64,000 nucleotides of DNA from NCBI GenBank assembly GCA_024235955.1, contig JACKLJ010000001.1, forward strand, positions 1 to 64,000, given 5' to 3'. Under the pieces are notes generated by a model, which was not told the DNA's origin, searched no databases, and saw only the letters and a list, made by a program, of their open reading frames with translations. Source of the DNA: Burkholderiaceae bacterium (lineage in GTDB: Bacteria > Pseudomonadota > Gammaproteobacteria > Burkholderiales > Burkholderiaceae_C). Shown one piece after another: positions 57,547 to 64,000 of the stretch (positions within the stretch are counted from its first letter, which is position 1; the number at the start of each line of letters is the position of its first letter). Position numbers and translations under genes: made by a program.

Positions 57547-57891
57547 ATGTTTATCTCCTCCGCCTTCGCCCAGACCGCTCCCGCCGCCGCGCCCGCGCCT
57601 GGTGGTGATGTTGTGTCGTCTGTAATGAATAGTGGCCTGCTACTGCCGATCGCCATGTTCGTGGTGCTGTACTTCATCATGATCCGCCCGCAGATGAAGA
57701 AGCAGAAGGAGCACCGGGCCATGATCGACGCCCTGGCCAAGGGCGACGAGGTGGTGACCGCCGGCGGCATGCTGGGCAAGGTGACCAGCCTGGCCGAGGG
57801 CTTCGTGACCCTGCAGGTGGCCAACGGCGTGGAAGTGCAGATGCAGCGCTCGTCGGTGGTGCAGGTGCTGCCCAAGGGAACCATCAAGTAA
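57547..57891 (+). CDS. yajC: preprotein translocase subunit YajC
   Basis: 114 residues from ATG 57547. An Ala/Pro-rich N-terminus (FISSAFAQTAPAAAPAPGG), one membrane helix (LLLPIAMFVVLYFIMIRPQ) and a small cytoplasmic domain (HRAMIDALAKGDEVVTAGG, then LGKVTSLAEGFVTLQV). YajC associates with SecD and SecF in the SecYEG holotranslocon; the three genes lie in the usual order here. Confidence 0.97.
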   Translation: MFISSAFAQTAPAAAPAPGGDVVSSVMNSGLLLPIAMFVVLYFIMIRPQMKKQKEHRAMIDALAKGDEVVTAGGMLGKVTSLAEGFVTLQVANGVEVQMQRSSVVQVLPKGTIK

Positions 57892-57967
57892 GGCACGGCC
57901 TCCATCGTCCGGCCGGACCCGCCGGCAACGGCCCCCGCGCCCCGGGGCCGATCACCAGATCCTCATC

Positions 57968-59857
57968 ATGAACCGATACCCCCTCTGGAAATACGCGATC
58001 ATCCTGGTCGCGCTGCTGGTGGCCGTGCTGTACACGCTGCCCAACCTGTTCGGCGAGGCGCCGGCGGTGCAGGTGTCGGCCGCCAAGGTGACGACCAAGG
58101 TCGATGCCGGCACCCAGGCCAGGGTGGAGGAGGTGCTGAAGGCGGCGGGCGTTGCGTCCGACCAGGTCACCTTCGACGGCAATTCGGTGCGGGCGCGTTT
58201 TGCCAACACCGACACCCAGCTCAAGGCCAAGGACGCGATCGAGCATGCGCTGATCCCGGACGCCTCGGATCCCGGCTACATCGTGGCGCTGAACCTGGTG
58301 TCGCGCTCGCCCGCCTGGCTGACCGCCCTGCATGCCAAGCCCATGTACCTGGGCCTGGACCTGCGCGGTGGCGTGCACTTCATGCTGGAAGTGGACATGC
58401 GCGCGGCCATCACCAAGCGGCTGGATTCGCTGGCCAGCGACATCCGTGTGGCGCTGCGCGAAAAGGACGTGCGCCACGGCGGCATCAGCCGCGAGGGCAA
58501 CAGCATCGAAATCCGCGCCCGCGACGCCGCCACGCTGGAGGCCGCCCGAAACGTCATCTCCGACCGACTTCCCGAGCTGCAGGTGGCCGAGTCCACCAGT
58601 GGCGACTCGCGCCTGATCGCCACCTTCAAGCCCGAGGCGCTGAAGAAGGTGCAGGACCAGGCGATCAAGCAGAACATCACCACGCTGCACAACCGCGTCA
58701 ACGAACTCGGCGTGGCCGAGCCGGTGATCCAGCAGCAGGGCGCCGACCGGGTGGTCGTGCAGCTGCCGGGCGTGCAGGACACGGCCAAGGCCAAGGACAT
58801 CTTGGGCCGCACGGCCACGCTGGAGATGCGCCTGGTGGACGAAAGCGCCGAGGGCCACGCCGCCGAATCCGGCACCGGCCCGGTGCCTTTCGGCGACGAG
58901 AAGTTCCTGCTGCGCGACGGCCGGCCGGTGATCGTCAAGCGCGATGTGATCATCAGCGGTGACGCCCTGACGGACGCCCAGCCCGGCTTCGACCAGCAGA
59001 CGCAGCAACCCAAGGTGGACCTGACGGTGGACGCCAAGGGTGGGCGCATCATGCGCGACGTCAGCCGCGAGAACCTGAAGAAGCGCATGGCCATCGTCCT
59101 GTTCGAGAAGGGCAAGGGCGAGGCGCTGACGGCGCCGGTGATCCAGGGCGAGCTGGGCAACCGGTTCCAGATCTCCGGCTCCATGACGGTGACCGAGGCC
59201 AATGACCTGGCGCTGCTGCTGCGCGCCGGCTCGCTGGCGGCGCCGATGGAGATCATCGAGGAGCGCACCATCGGCCCGAGCCTGGGCGCGGACAACATCG
59301 CCAAGGGCTTCAACAGCGTGACCTGGGGCTTCCTGGCCATCGTCGCCTTCATGTGCATCTACTACATGATGTTCGGCGTGTTCTCCAGCCTGGCGCTCGG
59401 CTTCAACCTGCTGCTGCTGGTGGCCATCCTGTCGATGCTGCAGGCGACGCTCACGCTGCCCGGCATGGCGGCCATGGCGCTGGCGCTGGGCATGGCGATC
59501 GATTCCAACGTGCTGATCAACGAACGCATCCGCGAGGAGCTGCGCGGCGGCGCCTCGCCGCAGGCGGCCATCCACTCGGGCTACGACCGGGCCTGGGCCA
59601 CCATCCTCGACTCCAACGTGACCACGCTGATCGCCGGCCTGGCACTGCTGGCCTTCGGCTCGGGCCCGATCCGCGGCTTCGCCGTGGTGCACGTGATCGG
59701 CATCCTGACGTCGATGTTCTCGGCCGTGTTCTTCTCGCGCGGGCTGGTGAACCTCTGGTACGGCCGCCAGAAGCGCCTGAAGTCGGTGTCCATCGGCACG
59801 GTGTGGAAGCCCGACGGCACGGGCAGCGAGCTGGCCAACTCCGGCGGCGCCAACTGA
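57968..59857 (+). CDS. secD: protein translocase subunit SecD
   Basis: 629 residues, normal length. N-terminal helix (LWKYAIILVALLVAVLYTLPN), then the large periplasmic P1 domain with the LGLDLRGGVHFMLEVD motif, and five C-terminal helices, with ALGMAIDSNVLINERIREE and SNVTTLIAGLALLAFGSGPI carrying the residues that couple the proton gradient to protein export. It acts with SecF and YajC at SecYEG to pull preproteins into the periplasm. It lies 76 bp after yajC and 19 bp before secF. Confidence 0.98.
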   Translation: MNRYPLWKYAIILVALLVAVLYTLPNLFGEAPAVQVSAAKVTTKVDAGTQARVEEVLKAAGVASDQVTFDGNSVRARFANTDTQLKAKDAIEHALIPDASDPGYIVALNLVSRSPAWLTALHAKPMYLGLDLRGGVHFMLEVDMRAAITKRLDSLASDIRVALREKDVRHGGISREGNSIEIRARDAATLEAARNVISDRLPELQVAESTSGDSRLIATFKPEALKKVQDQAIKQNITTLHNRVNELGVAEPVIQQQGADRVVVQLPGVQDTAKAKDILGRTATLEMRLVDESAEGHAAESGTGPVPFGDEKFLLRDGRPVIVKRDVIISGDALTDAQPGFDQQTQQPKVDLTVDAKGGRIMRDVSRENLKKRMAIVLFEKGKGEALTAPVIQGELGNRFQISGSMTVTEANDLALLLRAGSLAAPMEIIEERTIGPSLGADNIAKGFNSVTWGFLAIVAFMCIYYMMFGVFSSLALGFNLLLLVAILSMLQATLTLPGMAAMALALGMAIDSNVLINERIREELRGGASPQAAIHSGYDRAWATILDSNVTTLIAGLALLAFGSGPIRGFAVVHVIGILTSMFSAVFFSRGLVNLWYGRQKRLKSVSIGTVWKPDGTGSELANSGGAN

Positions 59858-59876
59858 ACGCGGGGGAGACGACACC

Positions 59877-60830
59877 ATGGAATTCTTCAAGATCCGCCGC
59901 GACATCCCGTTCATGCGCCATGCGCTGGTGCTGAACATCGTGTCGCTCATCACGTTCATCCTGGCCGTGTTCTTCCTGGTCACGCGTGGGCTGCACCTGT
60001 CGGTCGAGTTCACCGGCGGCACGGTCATGGAGGTGGCCTATAGCCAGCCGGCCCAGCTGGAGCAGGTGCGCGACGTGGTCAGCAAGCTCGGTTATGCCGA
60101 CGTGCAGGTGCAGAACTTCGGCACCTCGCGTGACGTCATCATCCGCCTGCCGGTGCAGAAGGGCGTGACCTCCGGCCAGCAGAGCGAACAGGTGATCCAG
60201 GCGCTCAAGGCCGCCAGCCCGGACGTCGAGCTGCGCCGCACCGAGTTCGTCGGCCCGCAGGTGGGTCAGGAACTCGCCACCGACGGCCTGAAGGCGCTGG
60301 CCTTCGTGGTGGTCGGCATCATGATCTACCTGGCGTTCCGCTTCGAGTGGAAGTTCGCGGTGGCCGGCATCATCGCCAACCTGCACGACGTGGTCATCAT
60401 CCTGGGCTTCTTCGCCTTCTTCCAGTGGGAGTTCTCGCTGGCGGTGCTGGCGGCGGTGCTGGCGGTGCTGGGTTACTCGGTGAACGAGTCGGTGGTCATC
60501 TTCGACCGGATCCGCGAGGCCTTCCGGCGCTACCGCAAGATGAGCACGGTGCAGATCATCGACCACGCGATCACCTCCACCATCAGCCGCACCATCATCA
60601 CCCACGCTTCGACCCAGACCATGGTGCTGTCGATGCTGCTGTTCGGCGGCGAGACGCTGCACAACTTCGCGCTGGCACTGACCATCGGCATCTGCTTCGG
60701 CATCTACTCGTCGGTGTTCGTGGCGGCAGCCATCGCCATGTGGCTGGGCGTCAAGCGCGAGGACCTGGTCAAGGGTGGCGGCCGCAAGGACCACGACCCC
60801 GCCGATCCCAACGCCGGCGCGGTGGTTTGA
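59877..60830 (+). CDS. secF: protein translocase subunit SecF
   Basis: 317 residues. First helix after MEFFKIRRDIPFMRHALV, then the periplasmic FTGGTVMEV motif region and five helices with DVVIILGFFAFFQWEFSL and GYSVNESVVIFDRIREAFR, the SecF signature. A cytoplasmic tail ends DPADPNAGAVV. It forms a complex with SecD. A GGGGGAG-type site precedes the ATG. The DUF1631 gene follows 49 bp later. Confidence 0.97.
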   Translation: MEFFKIRRDIPFMRHALVLNIVSLITFILAVFFLVTRGLHLSVEFTGGTVMEVAYSQPAQLEQVRDVVSKLGYADVQVQNFGTSRDVIIRLPVQKGVTSGQQSEQVIQALKAASPDVELRRTEFVGPQVGQELATDGLKALAFVVVGIMIYLAFRFEWKFAVAGIIANLHDVVIILGFFAFFQWEFSLAVLAAVLAVLGYSVNESVVIFDRIREAFRRYRKMSTVQIIDHAITSTISRTIITHASTQTMVLSMLLFGGETLHNFALALTIGICFGIYSSVFVAAAIAMWLGVKREDLVKGGGRKDHDPADPNAGAVV

Positions 60831-60879
60831 GCGCGCGCACGCCGTGCGATACTGGTTCGCCTGAGCTGTCACGCACCCG

Positions 60880-63531
60880 ATGAGCCCGCCTCCGCTACCG
60901 CCCAGCCCCGAGCGTCGCATCGCGCGCAAGGCGCGCGAGATGTTCGTCGACGCGGTGGACGCCTGCATGCCGGAGCTGGTCACGGTGATCCAGCAGCGTT
61001 TCTCCAGCGCCGCAGATGGTGCCACCTCCATCGGAGACCGTCAGGTGGCCATGGATGCCGTGGGTGCCTTCGCCCGGGAAAAGCAGGGCTGGGTGGCTGC
61101 AGCGCGGCGCGGCTGGCGCACGGCGCTGGACAAGGTCGGTACTGCGGGCAGCGGCAGCCAGCTGGGTGCCTTGGGTCTGGTGGCCGACGAGGTGGTCGAG
61201 CAGAAGATCCTCGCCTTGCGCCTCAGCCAGGCGGTGCACGACAAGGCCAGCTGGGAACTGAACGACCTGAAGATCCGCATCCAGCGGCTCGAGCACGCCA
61301 ACGACATGGCCTCCGACGACGTGTTTCGCCCGGAGGTCTATACGCGGCTGCTGGTGGAGACCTGGATCGCCACCGGCCTCACGCGTCCGATGTGGCTGCT
61401 GGTGCAGGACAGCGTGCGCGAGCCGCTGGCCAAGCGCATGACGGTGGCCTACCACCAGGTCAACGAATACCTGATCGGGCAAGGTGTGCTGCCGCAGATC
61501 GAGCTCAAGCAGCTGGTGCGTCGCACCGACGGCGGCGGCAGTTCGGGAGGCGGATCGCGCGCGGCGCCCGGCAAGAATCCGCGCAGCCAGGAGCCCGGCG
61601 CGGGGCAGGCGGCTCCGCGTGGTGGCATGGGTGGTGGCCATGGCCCGCATGATGACTACGGCCATTCGGGCACCGGTCAGGCATATGGCGAGGGCGAGGG
61701 CGGTTACCAAGGCCACGCAGGCAGTTACGGTCAGCCCGCTGCCTATGGCGCGCAGGGCGGTCACGGTGAGGCCGGTGCGTACGGCGTGCCGGGCGGCCCG
61801 CAAGCGCATGGCGGCTACGGATCAGCAGGTGCCGGCAGCCGCATGCCTGGCCGCGCCGCGCAGGTGGGCGGTGCGCCTTCGCCCAGGATGGGCGCGCGCA
61901 TTGCGGCCCGCGCCGAACGGCTGCGGCAGGAACCGGCGGGCGGTCTGACCGAGATTCCACCGGTGCGGGCCTCGGCGCTGGCACGTGCCGAGCAGGAAAC
62001 CCGCATGATGACCGGCGTGACGCCGATGGCGCGCATACGCCAGCGAGCGCAAGGGGTGCTGGGACAGCTGCGCAGGATGCTCACCGACCGCGTGGCCGAT
62101 TACGACCTGGCCGTGCCTGCCGGCACGGTGTCGCCGGCTCTGGCCAGCGCCCTGGCCCAGCCGCCGACGCCGTTCGCGCCCACGCAACTGCTGACCGAGC
62201 GGGCCGGTGGCGCCACCGGCGTGACGGCGCCAGTGAGTGTCGAGGTGGCAGCGCAGCAGCTGCGGCGCCGTGCCACGGAACTCAAGGCCAAGGCCAACAA
62301 ATCCAGCGAGAAGGCGATCATCGAGATCGTCGCGCTGATGTTCCAGGCCATCCTGGCCGAAGAGCGTATTCCGGCCACGCTGCGCGTGTGGTTCGCGCGG
62401 TTGCAGATTCCGGTGCTGCGTCTGGCCCTGGCCGAGCCGGACTTCTTCGCCTCCACCGAGCACCCGGCGCGCCAGCTGATCGACCGCATGGGCGCCTGTG
62501 CCATGGGTTTCGACGCGCAGGGGATCGCCGGCACGCGCCTGGAACGCGAGATCAAGCGCATCGTCCAGGTGATCGAGCAGTATCCGGAAACCGGCCGGCG
62601 CGTGTTCCAGCTGGTGTTCGACGAGTTCAAGAAGTTCCTCGGCCGTTCGCTCACCGAAGGCGGCGCGACCCAGCACGCCGTGACCCTGGCCCAGCAGGTG
62701 GAGCAGAAGGAGGCGCTGGCGATCCAGTACACCATCGAGCTGCGCAAGATGCTGGCGTCGATGCCGGTGAGCGACGACGTGCGCGACTTCCTGCTCCACG
62801 TCTGGTCGGAGGTGCTGGCCATGGCCACCGTGCGGCACGGCCCGCAGCACCAGACCACGCTGGCCTACAAGCGCGCCGCCGCCGATGTGCTGTGGGCCAT
62901 CAGCCCCAAGCCCGACCGCACCGAGCGCAGCAGTGTCGTGCAGCGCCTGCCGCAGCTGTTGCAGGCGCTGCGTGAAGGCATGGCGACGGTGGGCATCGAA
63001 GGGGCCGAGCAGGACGGTTTCGTCAAGCAGATCAACGATGCCGTGATGCAGGCCTTCGTCTCGCGCGGCGAGGGCATCGCCCCCGAGAAGCTGGACGAAC
63101 TGGCGCAAAGCCTGGCCGGCCTGGAAGACATCGTGCCGGACGACGCCGAAGGCGACGTGCTGCTGGATCCCGACACGCTGGAGCTGATGTTCGGGGTCGA
63201 CGCCTCGTCCATGAAGGTGATCGCAGCCGGTGGATCGCAGCCGGGCGCGGGCATGCTGGCCTGGGCGGCCGAGCTGGAGCTGGGCAACTGGTTCTCGCTC
63301 GAGTTCGGCGGTGCGACCATGCAGGTGCAGTACGTCTGGCGCAGCGCGCGCGGCCAGTTGCACCTGTTCGCCCATGCCGCTGGCCAGACCTACCTGGTGC
63401 AGACCACGCGGCTGGCGTCCTACCTGCAGGCCGGCATGCTGGTGCCGCTCGAGGACGAAGCGCTCACGGTGCGCGCGACGCGCGATGCGCTGGCACGGCT
63501 CGACGCCACGCCAGACCAACTGCTTCACTGA
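60880..63531 (+). CDS. DUF1631 protein with Gly/His/Tyr-rich linker
   Basis: 883 residues from ATG 60880. The N-terminal helical region (MFVDAVDACMPELVTVIQQR; DLKIRIQRLEHANDMASDDV) and the C-terminal half (LADILWAISPK-like segment near VLWAISPKPDRTERSSVVQ; ELELGNWFSLEFGGATMQVQ) match DUF1631, a family of large proteins of unknown function common in betaproteobacteria. Its last ~100 residues resemble a PilZ-like beta barrel (RSARGQLHLFAHAAGQTYLV), so cyclic-di-GMP-related control is conceivable. Residues about 225-330 form a low-complexity segment rich in Gly, His, Tyr and Gln. No membrane helix. It could be co-transcribed with secDF. Confidence 0.88.
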   Translation: MSPPPLPPSPERRIARKAREMFVDAVDACMPELVTVIQQRFSSAADGATSIGDRQVAMDAVGAFAREKQGWVAAARRGWRTALDKVGTAGSGSQLGALGLVADEVVEQKILALRLSQAVHDKASWELNDLKIRIQRLEHANDMASDDVFRPEVYTRLLVETWIATGLTRPMWLLVQDSVREPLAKRMTVAYHQVNEYLIGQGVLPQIELKQLVRRTDGGGSSGGGSRAAPGKNPRSQEPGAGQAAPRGGMGGGHGPHDDYGHSGTGQAYGEGEGGYQGHAGSYGQPAAYGAQGGHGEAGAYGVPGGPQAHGGYGSAGAGSRMPGRAAQVGGAPSPRMGARIAARAERLRQEPAGGLTEIPPVRASALARAEQETRMMTGVTPMARIRQRAQGVLGQLRRMLTDRVADYDLAVPAGTVSPALASALAQPPTPFAPTQLLTERAGGATGVTAPVSVEVAAQQLRRRATELKAKANKSSEKAIIEIVALMFQAILAEERIPATLRVWFARLQIPVLRLALAEPDFFASTEHPARQLIDRMGACAMGFDAQGIAGTRLEREIKRIVQVIEQYPETGRRVFQLVFDEFKKFLGRSLTEGGATQHAVTLAQQVEQKEALAIQYTIELRKMLASMPVSDDVRDFLLHVWSEVLAMATVRHGPQHQTTLAYKRAAADVLWAISPKPDRTERSSVVQRLPQLLQALREGMATVGIEGAEQDGFVKQINDAVMQAFVSRGEGIAPEKLDELAQSLAGLEDIVPDDAEGDVLLDPDTLELMFGVDASSMKVIAAGGSQPGAGMLAWAAELELGNWFSLEFGGATMQVQYVWRSARGQLHLFAHAAGQTYLVQTTRLASYLQAGMLVPLEDEALTVRATRDALARLDATPDQLLH

Positions 63532-63606
63532 AAAGCCGCGCCACCGCAGGCAGGATGCGGTTCAGGAGCGGCGGTATGTATCCCGATACGGCGCCCTGAA
63601 GGCGCA

Positions 63607-64000
63607 TCAGTGCGCCAGCCGCTGGCTGGCGTCGTCGCAGAGTTCGTCCTGCACCAGCAGATCGGGCTCGACGCCGAAGTGCCAGTAGACCATCAGCACG
63701 ATGATCTTCAGGTCCTGCGGGGACAGCGGCGGCTCGGGCACTGCCAGCGCGCGCTCGATCACCACCTCGCGCAGGGCGGCCGGCAGGGCGCCGGCGTGCT
63801 CCAGGAAATGCAGCAGGCGGATGCCTTCGGCGCCCAGGTGGGTGAGTTCGGCGGGCAGGTAGACGCGCAGCGAGCGTGGGTTCGGTGCACGCGCCGTATC
63901 CAGGGCAGAGTCCATGGCCGGATCGTTGGCCGCGGCATGGGTGTCGGGATCGATGCGGGTGCCGGCCGTTCCGGCGCTGCGCAGGCCGTCGAGCCAGGCC
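63607..64000 (-). CDS. smg: Smg (DUF494) protein, 5' end beyond the window
   Basis: The frame is open from the window's right edge (AWLDGLRSAG...) to TGA 63609-63607, so the gene is truncated at its 5' end; the Met at 63915 is internal. The part seen, LRVYLPAELTHLGAEGIRLL and HFLEHAGALPAALREVVIER, then LSPQDLKIIVLMVYWHFG, matches the C-terminal half of Smg/DUF494. Smg lies next to dprA, def or topA in many proteobacteria, genes that would be outside this window. Molecular function not established. It is convergent with the DUF1631 gene across 75 bp. Confidence 0.85.
   Translation of the reverse strand, partial: AWLDGLRSAGTAGTRIDPDTHAAANDPAMDSALDTARAPNPRSLRVYLPAELTHLGAEGIRLLHFLEHAGALPAALREVVIERALAVPEPPLSPQDLKIIVLMVYWHFGVEPDLLVQDELCDDASQRLAH

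Overview
The window reads as chromosome of a high-GC betaproteobacterium of the order Burkholderiales, most likely family Comamonadaceae. This is an inference from gene content and protein style (fused MaeB malic enzyme, YhdP/TIGR02099, DUF1631 and DUF4178 proteins, cobalt-type nitrile hydratase with a His-rich alpha subunit) and from a dense family of short dispersed repeats that I associate with that family from memory. No rRNA, tRNA, CRISPR array, intact insertion sequence or replication origin was recognised.

Layout. 1-3.6 kb, minus strand: an edge-truncated hypothetical gene, a DUF350 membrane protein, a DUF4178 protein and an SPFH/virion-core-like protein, probably one envelope-associated cluster. 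3.8-6.1 kb: maeB. 6.2-7.5 kb: a secreted barnase-type RNase translationally coupled to a barstar-type inhibitor, closed by a strong terminator. 7.6-9.0 kb: an NCS1 permease. 9.0-12.5 kb: an AT-richer island with a single large unrecognised gene (PD-(D/E)XK-like nuclease signature plus Cys-rich zinc ribbon), a broken small reading frame and a frameshifted LysM-domain remnant. 12.5-17.7 kb: a subtilase with a GlyGly-CTERM tail, gap and tkt. 17.8-22.1 kb: speD, a MurU-like nucleotidyltransferase, a membrane protein, pepP and a MOSC protein. 22.2-30.0 kb: a tightly overlapping minus-strand operon, TetR - NodT outer-membrane factor - unknown membrane protein - membrane-fusion lipoprotein - RND pump - rhombosortase, with a palindromic operator upstream.

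30.2-40.1 kb: glnE, diverging from yhdP - nit - sensor histidine kinase. 40.1-45.3 kb: a repeat-bounded amino-acid block (LysR, omega-amino-acid aminotransferase, DJ-1/PfpI protein, D-amino-acid dehydrogenase, Lrp) which appears to separate the histidine kinase from its FixJ-type response regulator at 45.3 kb. 45.9-50.7 kb: a small membrane protein, mltA, a lipoprotein, a DoxX protein and a phoX phosphatase with a Pho-box-like site. 50.8-55.1 kb: an Lrp regulator diverging from a fused indolepyruvate ferredoxin oxidoreductase. 55.6-57.4 kb: nitrile hydratase operon alpha-beta-activator. 57.5-63.5 kb: yajC-secD-secF and a DUF1631 gene. The window ends inside smg.

The most distinctive signal is a ~65-bp repeat with about 16 intergenic or gene-end copies plus four candidate copies inside genes. 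It carries a terminal hairpin whose two arms change together between copies, sits mostly at gene 3' ends where it often supplies the stop codon, and in several genes appears to have become coding sequence: the C-termini of the fusion lipoprotein and of a small membrane protein read the same DSEPK peptide from it, and in-frame copies are visible in NodT and in the nucleotidyltransferase. A second repeat family forms a tandem pair inside the same nucleotidyltransferase gene. Two other signals deserve follow-up: the orphan nuclease-like gene in its AT-rich island, and the co-occurrence of rhombosortase with a GlyGly-CTERM substrate.
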